DNA from: Pseudomonadota bacterium
GTDB taxonomy: Bacteria; Pseudomonadota; Gammaproteobacteria; Arenicellales; Poriferihabitantaceae
DNA length: 15,139 nt
NCBI GenBank assembly: GCA_024226105.1
Contig: JAAELZ010000415.1
Coordinates: 1 to 15,139 of the forward strand
Direction: 5' to 3'
The position numbers and the translations under genes were made by a program. The notes under the pieces are model-generated. The model did no database searches and was not told the origin of the DNA. It worked only from the letters and a program-made list of their open reading frames with translations. Positions 6,927-13,831 of the stretch are shown here, piece after piece (within the stretch, counting starts at the first letter, position 1; the number at the start of each line of letters is the position of its first letter).

Positions 6927-6953
6927 TTTCAGGCCATAAAAGCCAAAAACAGC

Positions 6954-8498
6954 TTATTCAACAGGAATCGCGACGAACAATACATGTCCTTCGCGTTCGA
7001 TCAGTAACAGCAATGATGCCTTATCACCATTTAACGCCAGCTTAATCGCCTGATCAACCTCATCTACTGTACTAACCGTGGTACGGCCGATTTTCTGGAT
7101 AACATCACCCACCCGAACACCGCGGCCAGCCGCTTCACTGGCGGGATCAATATCGGTGATAATCACCCCTTGCGTATCTTCTTTGACACTGTACTGCTTG
7201 CGAAGTTCATCATTTAAAGGACTCAGCACCAGCCCCAACGATTCTTCGGATTGCGAGCTTTCATTCTTGGCAGCGGTTTGCTCATCTGCCGCGTCGGTTT
7301 TGCTGATCACCGCCGATACTTCGAGTTTTGATTCATTTCGCCAGATAACCAGTGTTATCTCTGAGTTTGCAGTTGTATTGGCCACCAGGCGTGGCAGATC
7401 CCGCATTTTGTCTACGCGTTTATTGTCGTAGCTGATAACGACGTCGCCCGCCTGCAAGCCGGCCCGCATCGCGGGGCTGTCTTCAACCACTTGCGATACC
7501 AGCGCGCCGTAGGCTTCGTCAAGGCCAAGACCTTCAGCAATGTCGTCAGTAACGGTTTGAATCTGCACGCCCAGCCATCCGCGTTCTACGGTTCCGGTAT
7601 CGTTGATTTGATCCACGATATTTTGCACAAAAGCGGATGGAATCGAAAAACCAATGCCAACGCTGCCACCGGTCGGTGAGAAAATTGCTGAATTTACGCC
7701 AATCACTTCTCCCCTGGTATTAAACAAAGGCCCGCCGGAGTTGCCACGGTTGATGGGCGCGTCAATCTGAATGAAGTCATCATAGGGGCCGGACTGGATA
7801 TCACGTCCGCGTGCGGATACGATACCAACGGTAACGGTTCCCCCAAGGCCAAATGGATTGCCGATTGCAAGTACCCAATCACCCACTTCGGCAGTATCGG
7901 AATCACCGAAACTGACGTAGGGCAGGGGGCGGTCGGTATCAATTTTCAGTACTGCAATATCGGTTTTCTGGTCCGAGCCTTTAATCGTTGCAGGGTAACG
8001 TTTACCGTCCTGGAAAACGACTTCAATTTCATCCGCGCCATCGATGACGTGATTGTTGGTTACGACAATACCGTCTTCAGAAACAATAAAGCCGGAACCC
8101 AGTGCGCGTGTTTCCCGGGTGCGTGGTGCGCCTTCGCGACCGCCAAACTGCTCGCCAAAGAATTCCTCGCCAAAAAACCGCTTCATGAAATCTTCCAGTT
8201 CAGGTGCGTTGCGATTACCAAAATGGGGTGTATTGCCTGAAGATGGTTTTGCATGACTGATGGTTGAAATATTGACTACGGCCGGTTTGACTGCCTTCAC
8301 CAGGTGGGAAAAGCCATCATTGATGTTTATGTTTGCGATTCCGGCAGAGGCGGACGGGGTGGTTTTGGCCTCTACGGATAGCGATAAAATCCCTACACTT
8401 ATGCCCGTCAGTAGCATCGCCACGGCCGCTATTGCTTTAACTTTCACTGCTCTGTTCGTCAGGACGGCGGGTTGTTCAGGGTATTCAACGTAATTCAT
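6954..8498 (-). CDS. DegP/MucD-type periplasmic serine endoprotease (HtrA family)
   Basis: Secreted HtrA-family protease of 514 residues that degrades misfolded envelope proteins. A signal peptide with a long n-region (hydrophobic core about 22-42) is probably cut after VEA near residue 44. The chymotrypsin-like domain has catalytic H150 (TNNHVIDG), D180 (KTDIAVLK) and S254 (GNSGGPLF). Two PDZ domains follow (about 305-400 and 420-512), giving the DegP/MucD architecture rather than the single-PDZ DegS one. An acidic, Ser/Gln-rich linker (about 402-420) separates them. The LA-loop region (about 85-130) is glycine- and phenylalanine-rich. The ATG at 8496-8498 has a poor ribosome site. The gene diverges from rpmF and has a sigmaE-like promoter upstream (8549-8575), fitting an envelope-stress role. 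I leave the symbol blank because degP and mucD cannot be told apart here. Confidence 0.93.
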   Translation of the reverse strand: MNYVEYPEQPAVLTNRAVKVKAIAAVAMLLTGISVGILSLSVEAKTTPSASAGIANININDGFSHLVKAVKPAVVNISTISHAKPSSGNTPHFGNRNAPELEDFMKRFFGEEFFGEQFGGREGAPRTRETRALGSGFIVSEDGIVVTNNHVIDGADEIEVVFQDGKRYPATIKGSDQKTDIAVLKIDTDRPLPYVSFGDSDTAEVGDWVLAIGNPFGLGGTVTVGIVSARGRDIQSGPYDDFIQIDAPINRGNSGGPLFNTRGEVIGVNSAIFSPTGGSVGIGFSIPSAFVQNIVDQINDTGTVERGWLGVQIQTVTDDIAEGLGLDEAYGALVSQVVEDSPAMRAGLQAGDVVISYDNKRVDKMRDLPRLVANTTANSEITLVIWRNESKLEVSAVISKTDAADEQTAAKNESSQSEESLGLVLSPLNDELRKQYSVKEDTQGVIITDIDPASEAAGRGVRVGDVIQKIGRTTVSTVDEVDQAIKLALNGDKASLLLLIEREGHVLFVAIPVE

Positions 8499-8507
8499 GA
8501 AAATATT

Positions 8508-8530
8508 CCGGTGTTTAATATTGATACCGG
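8508..8530. repeat. Short inverted repeat before the protease start
   Basis: CCGGT and ACCGG form an inverted repeat around a 13-base AT-rich centre, just upstream of the protease start codon. It could be an operator half-site pair or chance. Five-base arms give little certainty. Confidence 0.2.
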
Positions 8531-8548
8531 TATAGTATTGGAAGTCAC

Positions 8549-8575
8549 ATTGACATTAAGTGAAAACAAAGTTAC
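8549..8575 (-). promoter_or_regulatory. SigmaE/AlgU-like promoter of the protease gene
   Basis: On the minus strand GTAACTT (8575-8569) is followed after 15 bases by TCAAT (8553-8549), preceded by G. This resembles the sigmaE consensus GGAACTT, about 15-16 bases, TCnnA. Transcription would start near 8543, leaving a leader of about 45 bases. DegP-type genes are classic sigmaE targets, which supports the reading. Confidence 0.45.
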
Positions 8576-8629
8576 AAATTGGTAATATTTGTTTGCTCTG
8601 GCGAGCGACAACTATTTTGCTAATTAGCT

Positions 8630-8658
8630 TTGATTGCAGACCTCAGTATCGTTATAAT
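8630..8658 (+). promoter_or_regulatory. Sigma70 promoter of rpmF-plsX-fabH
   Basis: TTGATT (8630-8635), a 17-base spacer and a perfect TATAAT (8653-8658). The bases after the -10 are CGCGCGG, a GC-rich discriminator typical of growth-rate and stringently controlled promoters. The start would be near 8665, giving a leader of about 75 bases. Confidence 0.8.
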
Positions 8659-8671
8659 CGCGCGGTTTTAT

Positions 8672-8699
8672 GGCTGCACACCCTGAAGGTGTGCGTGCC
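8672..8699 (+). other. Leader hairpin of the rpmF mRNA
   Basis: GCACACC (8676-8682) pairs perfectly with GGTGTGC (8688-8694) around loop CTGAA. GGC (8672-8674) with GCC (8697-8699) and a T-G pair extend the stem to about 11 pairs with one bulge. It lies within the predicted transcript just after the start site and about 40 bases before the rpmF start codon. Confidence 0.5.
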
Positions 8700-8739
8700 T
8701 CTCAAATTTTATTGATTTACGAGATTTTCAGGATTTATT

Positions 8740-8922
8740 ATGGCTGTTCAAAAAAGTAAGAAAAGTCGTTCACGTCGCGATATGCGTCGCTCGCATGACT
8801 CGCTCAAAGGCAGTACGCTTTCTGTCGACCAGACTACCGGCGAACTGCATCGTCGTCACCACATCACAGAAACTGGTTTTTATCGCGGCAAGCAAGTCGT
8901 GGTGATGCCGGGCGGCGAGTAG
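8740..8922 (+). CDS. rpmF: 50S ribosomal protein L32
   Basis: Small basic ribosomal protein of 60 residues with the family opening MAVQKSKKSRSRRDMRRSHD and the conserved ending HHITETGFYRGKQVV. Length is close to E. coli L32 (57). It lacks the CXXC zinc motifs found in some bacterial L32 proteins, as in most gammaproteobacteria. An AGGA site lies six bases before the ATG. It is first in an operon with plsX and fabH, a conserved link between ribosome and lipid synthesis. The yceD (DUF177) gene that normally sits just upstream is missing; the divergent protease occupies that place. Confidence 0.96.
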   Translation: MAVQKSKKSRSRRDMRRSHDSLKGSTLSVDQTTGELHRRHHITETGFYRGKQVVVMPGGE

Positions 8923-8993
8923 ACGCCATTATTAGGTATGCGCTCAAGGAAGAGACAGGAATTAAAATAGCGCACCAGAACTGAGGTTGCATT

Positions 8994-9995
8994 TTGATTC
9001 GCATCGCTATTGACGCCATGGGCGGGGATGTCGGTCTCGAGACCGCTGTGCCCGCGGCGATAGAAATTGTACGCCAACGACAGGATGTCACCTGTATCCT
9101 GGTTGGTGACGAAGCGCAGGTGAATGCCGTTCTTAAAACCTACAGCCTCGTCGCTTCTCTACGCGAACGCCTGGCTGTTCACCACGCGTCTCAGACTGTC
9201 GCGATGGATGAGGCACCCGCGTTGGCATTACGCAAGAAGAAGGACTCTTCCATGCGGGTTGCGATTAACCTGGTCAAGTTGGGTCAAGCGGATGCCTGTG
9301 TCAGTGCAGGCAATACCGGGGCGCTGATGGCGACCGGGCGTTTCGTGCTACGCATGATCGAGGGTATCGATCGACCCGCAATCTGTTCAGCCCTGCCTCG
9401 CATTAACGGTGTCACACACCTGCTGGATCTGGGTGCCAATGTAGATACTCCACCCGATGGCTTGTTACAGTTTGGTTTAATGGGGGCCGCTGTTGCGAGC
9501 ATTGTCCATAATATCGACAGGCCAACCGTAGGCCTGCTCAATGTGGGCGCTGAAGATGTTAAGGGCAACGACCAGGTAAAAAAGACCACCGCTCTGTTTA
9601 AAGACAGTGATCTGAACTACATTGGTTTTGTCGAGGGGGATGACATTTATCTTGGTGATACCGATGTTATCGTCTGTGACGGTTTTGTTGGCAATGTGGC
9701 GCTTAAATCCTCTGAAGGGGTGGCGAAGATGATGTCAGCCATTTTAAAACAGGAATTTAAACGTAATCTATTGACCAAATGTTCTGCCCTCGCGGCCAAA
9801 CCTGTGCTTGATGCGTTGAAGGGTCGCATGGATCCGGGGCGCTTTAATGGTGCCAGTTTGACAGGGCTGAATGGAATAGTGGTCAAATCTCACGGCGGGG
9901 CCGATTCAGCCGGATTCGCTTCGGCCATAAAGGTTGCGATAAAGGAAGTTCAGGCTGGTATGATCGACAACATTAAATCTTATCTAAAAAAATAA
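8994..9995 (+). CDS. plsX: Phosphate acyltransferase PlsX
   Basis: Makes acyl-phosphate from acyl-ACP and phosphate, the first step of the PlsX/PlsY route to phosphatidic acid; it works at the inner face of the membrane. The 333-residue protein has the family signatures IAIDAMGGD (4-12), SAGNTGALMA (about 103-112), DLGAN, LNVGAE, EGDDIY, DGFVGN and LTGLNGIVVKSHG near the C-terminus. Length is in range (E. coli about 356). The start codon is TTG at 8994, supported by GAGG seven bases upstream and by direct entry into the conserved N-terminal strand. Seventy-one bases separate it from rpmF, and it ends two bases before fabH. Confidence 0.95.
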   Translation: MIRIAIDAMGGDVGLETAVPAAIEIVRQRQDVTCILVGDEAQVNAVLKTYSLVASLRERLAVHHASQTVAMDEAPALALRKKKDSSMRVAINLVKLGQADACVSAGNTGALMATGRFVLRMIEGIDRPAICSALPRINGVTHLLDLGANVDTPPDGLLQFGLMGAAVASIVHNIDRPTVGLLNVGAEDVKGNDQVKKTTALFKDSDLNYIGFVEGDDIYLGDTDVIVCDGFVGNVALKSSEGVAKMMSAILKQEFKRNLLTKCSALAAKPVLDALKGRMDPGRFNGASLTGLNGIVVKSHGGADSAGFASAIKVAIKEVQAGMIDNIKSYLKK

Positions 9996-9997
9996 TC

Positions 9998-10966
9998 ATG
10001 AAGTTCTCGCGCATTGTCGGCACCGGCAGTTATTTGCCGGAAAAAGTGCTAAGCAACGAAGAACTGTCCAAATCGGTCGATACCAGCGACGAATGGATTC
10101 GTGAACGCACGGGTATCCGGCAGCGGCACATCGTGGCGGATGGGCAATATACTTCTGATCTGGCGCTAAATGCTTCCCTGCAGGCGCTTGATGCGGCGGG
10201 TATACACGCGGATGATCTGGATCTGATTGTGCTGGCGACGTCAACACCTGACGTAGTATTCCCAAGCACGGCCAGTATTTTGCAGGAAAAACTGAATGTG
10301 CGGGGTTGTGGCGCATTTGATGTGCAGGCGGTCTGTGCCGGTTTTGCTTATGCTTTGTCGGTTGCCGATCAATTCATTAAGGCGGGAACCTGTCAGAATG
10401 TGCTGGTTATCGGTGCTGAGACATTTTCTCGTATCCTTGACTGGACGGATCGTACAACCTGCGTACTATTCGGTGATGGTGCGGGGGCCGTGGTGCTCAC
10501 GGGGGGCGATAAAGCCGGTTTGCATTCCACACACATTCACGCCGATGGTCGCTTTCAGGATTTGCTGCACGTTCCTACGGGCGTATCCAAACAGTATAAC
10601 GAGATGTTCAAGGCGCAGACAGCGGTACAGATGAACGGTCAGAAAGTGTTCAAATGGGCGGTTAGAGAAATGTCTGCGCTGGCAATTAAAACGTTGGAAG
10701 AAAACGGTTTGAATGCCGACGATGTAGACTGGATGGTTCCGCATCAGGCAAACTTTCGGATTATAGAGGCGGTAGCGAGTAAAGTCGGTGTACCGATGGA
10801 GCGTGTGGTGGTTACGGTCCAGGATCATGGAAATACCTCAGCGGCGTCCGTTCCGCTTGCGCTGGATACAGCGGTGCGCGATGGGCGTGTTCAGCCCGGA
10901 GACAAAATTCTCCTGGAGGCCTTCGGTGGTGGCTTTACCTGGGGTTCGGCGCTAATTACAATGTAG
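9998..10966 (+). CDS. fabH: 3-oxoacyl-ACP synthase III (beta-ketoacyl-ACP synthase III)
   Basis: Condenses acetyl-CoA with malonyl-ACP to start type II fatty-acid synthesis in the cytoplasm. The 322-residue protein has the thiolase fold with the KAS III triad: C113 in AVCAGFAYAL, H249 in VPHQANFRI and N279 in DHGNTSAAS. The C-terminal GGGFTWGSALI (310-320) is typical. TGIRQRH (38-44) is the CoA-binding arginine region. The ATG lies two bases after the plsX stop codon with only an A-rich tract upstream, so translation is probably coupled to plsX. In most gammaproteobacteria fabD, fabG and acpP follow; here the operon ends and unrelated convergent genes follow. Confidence 0.96.
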   Translation: MKFSRIVGTGSYLPEKVLSNEELSKSVDTSDEWIRERTGIRQRHIVADGQYTSDLALNASLQALDAAGIHADDLDLIVLATSTPDVVFPSTASILQEKLNVRGCGAFDVQAVCAGFAYALSVADQFIKAGTCQNVLVIGAETFSRILDWTDRTTCVLFGDGAGAVVLTGGDKAGLHSTHIHADGRFQDLLHVPTGVSKQYNEMFKAQTAVQMNGQKVFKWAVREMSALAIKTLEENGLNADDVDWMVPHQANFRIIEAVASKVGVPMERVVVTVQDHGNTSAASVPLALDTAVRDGRVQPGDKILLEAFGGGFTWGSALITM

Positions 10967-10982
10967 GATGTGGTGAACACAG

Positions 10983-11000
10983 TGCTTCGCTCGCAATGAC
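10983..11000 (-). repeat. Fragment resembling a dispersed intergenic repeat
   Basis: On the minus strand this reads GTCATTGCGAGCGAAGCA. That core is familiar to me from small dispersed intergenic repeats in several proteobacterial genomes. It sits 17 bases after the fabH stop. No second copy is visible in this window, so repeat status is from memory and unproven. Confidence 0.35.
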
Positions 11001-11015
11001 CGACACTTAGCGCCC

Positions 11016-11045
11016 CTGGCACTGATCTTCTTAGCTTTGTGCCAG
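11016..11045 (+). terminator. Possible terminator of rpmF-plsX-fabH
   Basis: CTGGCAC (11016-11022) pairs perfectly with GTGCCAG (11039-11045) around a 16-base loop. A T-rich TTATTTT begins three bases after the stem. The long loop and the offset T tract make it a moderate candidate. Confidence 0.4.
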
Positions 11046-11107
11046 CAGTTATTTTCCGACAGGGTTCGTTTCCCATCTCACTCTGACATTAAATAACAGG
11101 TTTAAGC

Positions 11108-11122
11108 GCTTATTTTATAAGC
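11108..11122. repeat. AT-rich hairpin between fabH and the VWA gene
   Basis: GCTTAT (11108-11113) pairs perfectly with ATAAGC (11117-11122) around TTT. It overlaps the palindrome AAGCGCTT (11104-11111). It could help terminate transcription from either side, but no T tract follows. Confidence 0.25.
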
Positions 11123-11182
11123 AATATTCCAGGGGATGGCGCATCGCAGCGCAGCGGGTTCAATGAATGATCCAGCCGGCTT

Positions 11183-11199
11183 AGGCGTGGGTGACGCCT
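11183..11199 (-). terminator. Hairpin touching the stop codon of the VWA gene
   Basis: AGGCGT (11183-11188) pairs with ACGCCT (11194-11199) around a 5-base loop, beginning within the TGA stop codon on the minus strand. No T tract follows, so it may protect the 3' end rather than terminate by itself. Confidence 0.3.
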
Positions 11200-12533
11200 C
11201 AATTTAACTGTATTCGCTCACCCCATGGCACGGGTGCTTTACCCTTTACCAGCCATATGACGGGGTATTCAGGTGCCAGGATTGGGAATTTCCCCTGTGC
11301 ATCGGTGAAGTAAATTAACACATCTGCGGGTATATCCTGGGTATCCATCCAATCAAATACGGGCGTGAAGTCAGTACTACCACCCCCTGTTATCGGGTCG
11401 ATCAGCTCCATTTCTTCCCAGGCCTCAAATACCTTCGGGAAGCCGGAAGTGATTTTGTCATCGATGGCAATAACGGTTACCCTCGCGCGTAACTGGCCTT
11501 TAATCGCATTTATTTCAGCGATACACTCGTTCAATTCTTTGTCACTAATTGATCCGCTTACATCAACTGCCACTGTCGCATTGACCTGAGTGCTTTTCAG
11601 CATCGGGAATATCGCAGGATCGCCCCGGCGGGTGTTTGGCCGTGCGTAGGAATAATCATCGCGTGCTGTTGCGCTTAAATGGGTTGCAAGTAGTTGCCGC
11701 CAGGGCAGGGTAGGTGTTATTTCGGTATCGATAAGCCGCGACAGTACTGCGCTCAACTTGCCCGCCTGCTGTGCCTGTTGTGCAGCGCCCGCCAGGCGAT
11801 GTTGCCACTTTTCCTGCAAGGCCTCTATTTCCTGTGGGCTGAGTGCAGGTGGTGGTGTATTTCGCGGGCCAGGCAGATCAGGATTAAAGTCCTGTGGAGG
11901 TTCGCCAGGTGTCTGCCCTTTTTTAGTATCAGAAGGGTCTGCATCGCATTGCCCGTTTTGAGGTCTTTGTGGCGGGTCAAAGCGGGTTTCCTGCGGGGTT
12001 TTATCCGTGTTTGTGTTCTGTTGGTGCAAATCATCGATTTGCGATTGTTCTCCACCTTGTTCTGCTTTGTCCGGTTTGTCGTAGAGGTGTTGATCCATGG
12101 TTTCAGAAAGGTCATTGTCCTCGATCAGCGGATAGATCTCCTCGGCACTCATATCACGATATTCCTCCAGGATCATCACCTCTGGGGGCGGCGTTAGCCC
12201 TTCATCTACCAGAATCGGATTGATAGCGTAGTCGCAGGCGAGATCCCAGCGATGTTTGATGCGGTGCTGGCGGCGCGCAAAATGTGACAGTGCGCAATGC
12301 AGCGCTTCGTGGGCGAGCACAAATTGAAGTTCGGCGCCTTTCAGACTCTCGACATACCCTGCATTGTAGTAGAACTTTTTTGCATCTGTTCCGGTGGTGG
12401 CGCACCAGGACGGGTCTGAATTTTGTAACTCCAGGCGTAATACCAGCGCGCCTAAAAAGGGTTTATCGAGAATTAACCGGGTGCGTGCAGCAGAAATTTT
12501 CTCCCTTGCAATGACGAAATCAGTATTTTCCAT
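11199..12533 (-). CDS. Putative metallopeptidase fused to VWA-like domain (DUF2201 type)
   Basis: A 444-residue cytoplasmic protein with two recognisable parts. The N-terminal part (about 1-150) has the zinc-protease motif HEALH (75-79), then H84, H94 and the WDLACDYAIN segment (96-105), as in the putative peptidase domain of DUF2201 proteins. A low-complexity linker rich in Pro, Gln and Asp (about 150-230) and an Ala/Gln helix (about 235-265) follow. The C-terminal VWA-like domain (about 315-440) has an apparently complete metal site: DVSGS (324-328), T387 in GGSTDF and D411 in FTDAQG. Such proteins pair with MoxR AAA+ ATPases, and that partner lies 25 bases upstream. The substrate, and whether it cleaves anything, are unknown. 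The ATG at 12531-12533 lacks a clear ribosome site. Confidence 0.88.
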   Translation of the reverse strand: MENTDFVIAREKISAARTRLILDKPFLGALVLRLELQNSDPSWCATTGTDAKKFYYNAGYVESLKGAELQFVLAHEALHCALSHFARRQHRIKHRWDLACDYAINPILVDEGLTPPPEVMILEEYRDMSAEEIYPLIEDNDLSETMDQHLYDKPDKAEQGGEQSQIDDLHQQNTNTDKTPQETRFDPPQRPQNGQCDADPSDTKKGQTPGEPPQDFNPDLPGPRNTPPPALSPQEIEALQEKWQHRLAGAAQQAQQAGKLSAVLSRLIDTEITPTLPWRQLLATHLSATARDDYSYARPNTRRGDPAIFPMLKSTQVNATVAVDVSGSISDKELNECIAEINAIKGQLRARVTVIAIDDKITSGFPKVFEAWEEMELIDPITGGGSTDFTPVFDWMDTQDIPADVLIYFTDAQGKFPILAPEYPVIWLVKGKAPVPWGERIQLN

Positions 12534-12558
12534 GTTTGCAAATCAAGCAAAAACAAGC

Positions 12559-13617
12559 TTAGTCATAGAGCATGATATCGCCGATAGAGGTCGCCCATTC
12601 CGAGAATTGGGGAACCATAAATACCTCGTCTCCAATCGCGCGCAGCATGTCTGAAACCAGCATTACGCCCATTTCTTTCTGGCTGAATGTGCCTGCATAA
12701 GCCAGTATATTCCCTATCACCTTATTGCTGTTCGGCTGATCCTGAGATTCATCGCTTTGCGCCGAAATTGCTCTACCGACCAGTGCTGAGGCCAGTGCGT
12801 ATTGCAAATCAATTTCTCCGGGAGGTGTGATCTTTTCGCCAGCGATTATGGCATCCAGGTCGGGCATTTTATCCAGACTTTCAACAAAGGCATTGAGTTC
12901 AATGCCTGCAGCATGCCCGACACAAGCCTGGAGTGCGCCGGATAATAATTGTGGTTTGTCGCTAAATTTCCGCAGCGCACGATGCGCAAATTCCCATGAG
13001 CGCGGCGATGGAAAAGCCATGGGGTTTTGTGCCGGGTCAAAATCAAACAACAATTCGGGCCGATAGCGCAAAAAGCCGATAACGCGCTCATCAATTTCGT
13101 GGCGGTATGCCCAGACTACCCAGTCGTCCAGGTTAATATCGACATCGTAGTGTGAGAATCGGTTCGCCAGGGGGGCTGGCATGGTATAGGTCACACCGCG
13201 ATCTCCCTGACGGTTGCCGGCTGAAAATATCGCCCAACCATTCGGGACTTGATAATCTCCTAATCTGCGATCAAGAATTAGCTGATAAGCGGCGGCCGAG
13301 ACGCTGGGGACCGCAGAAGTGAGCTCGTCAAGAAATAAAATGCCGGTATCGCCATGGCGCTTTACATCCGGCAACATCGCTGGAATGGCCCATTCAACGT
13401 TTGCACCTGATTTAAAGGGGATGCCACGCAAGTCGCTGGGCTCCATCTGTGAGAGCCGGATATCAACAACCTCGACACCATGCCGTTCACCAATCTGGTG
13501 TACCAGTTGAGATTTCCCCACACCGGGCGGGCCCCACAACATAACGGGAGTGTGCTGCTGATACTGTGCGCTATGAAATTCGGTATCCAGTATGGTATTG
13601 AGTTGGCTTGGGCGCAT
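12559..13617 (-). CDS. MoxR-family AAA+ ATPase
   Basis: A 352-residue AAA+ ATPase of the MoxR class, thought to act as a remodelling chaperone for a VWA partner. It has Walker A GPPGVGKS (29-36), Walker B ILFLDE (93-98), sensor 1 in SAGNRQGD (N135), an arginine-finger candidate R153 in LANRFSH, and a sensor 2 region SPRSWEFA (204-211). A helical C-terminal part (about 215-352) completes it. It has no signal or membrane segment. It is first in a two-gene operon with the metallopeptidase/VWA gene. A TGAACA-17-TATCAT promoter lies about 95 bases upstream. The pair resembles RavA-ViaA in logic only; the VWA partner here is of another family and carries an added peptidase-like domain. Confidence 0.9.
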   Translation of the reverse strand: MRPSQLNTILDTEFHSAQYQQHTPVMLWGPPGVGKSQLVHQIGERHGVEVVDIRLSQMEPSDLRGIPFKSGANVEWAIPAMLPDVKRHGDTGILFLDELTSAVPSVSAAAYQLILDRRLGDYQVPNGWAIFSAGNRQGDRGVTYTMPAPLANRFSHYDVDINLDDWVVWAYRHEIDERVIGFLRYRPELLFDFDPAQNPMAFPSPRSWEFAHRALRKFSDKPQLLSGALQACVGHAAGIELNAFVESLDKMPDLDAIIAGEKITPPGEIDLQYALASALVGRAISAQSDESQDQPNSNKVIGNILAYAGTFSQKEMGVMLVSDMLRAIGDEVFMVPQFSEWATSIGDIMLYD

Positions 13618-13707
13618 AAAAAGTAGTTCTAAATAGCGGCGAAAACCGCATGAATATTAGGTGTTTAGGGCGAGTTGGGCAGGCTAAAAGAATAGCTTGA
13701 GTTTGCC

Positions 13708-13725
13708 GCTAATGATACCATTCTC
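13708..13725. promoter_or_regulatory. Weak Fur-box-like sequence over the MoxR -10
   Basis: GCTAATGAT-ACCATTCTC resembles the two nine-base halves of the Fur consensus (GATAATGAT, ATCATTATC) with the central base missing. By eye the left half matches eight of nine and the right half seven of nine. It overlaps the MoxR -10, which itself contributes part of the match, so chance similarity is quite possible. Confidence 0.2.
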
Positions 13726-13740
13726 ATCCTTGCTTGTTCA
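13712..13740 (-). promoter_or_regulatory. Sigma70-like promoter of the MoxR/VWA operon
   Basis: On the minus strand TGAACA (13740-13735), a 17-base spacer and TATCAT (13717-13712). The -35 matches four of six and the -10 five of six. Transcription would start near 13705, leaving a leader of about 88 bases. Confidence 0.5.
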
Positions 13741-13772
13741 TCCAAATAACCCGGGATTATGTCTAACTTACC

Positions 13773-13790
13773 CTGTTTTATTCAAAACAG
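13773..13790. promoter_or_regulatory. Perfect inverted repeat upstream of yaaA
   Basis: CTGTTTT (13773-13779) and AAAACAG (13784-13790) form a perfect seven-base inverted repeat around ATTC. It lies 41 bases before the yaaA start and upstream of the MoxR promoter on the other strand. It may be an operator or a leader hairpin. It has the outer bases of a LexA box but is two bases too long. Confidence 0.35.
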
Positions 13791-13831
13791 CTTACGTCTG
13801 AAAGGTTCTCGACTTTCTACTTCATACTAAT

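Larger units (their letters stand above)
6673..6953. other. Structured gene-free interval between the protease and the Ada-like gene
   Basis: No convincing protein gene. On the minus strand this is the 3' region of the protease transcript and the leader of the Ada-like gene. It holds the foldable element at 6829-6926 and a weak terminator-like hairpin at 6774-6793. No confident promoter for the Ada-like gene could be assigned. Confidence 0.55.

Noticed and set aside
6816..7007. Plus-strand frame of 63 codons across the structured spacer
   Set aside because: It runs into antisense of the protease gene and has no recognisable domain; the spacer is better explained by inverted repeats.
11160..11215. 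Integron attC-like site near the VWA gene end
   Set aside because: One RYYYAAC-like heptamer is present by eye, but no matching GTTRRRY partner at suitable distance and no integrase.
13773..13790. LexA box upstream of yaaA
   Set aside because: It has CTGT and ACAG ends but ten bases between them instead of eight, and no other SOS feature is present.
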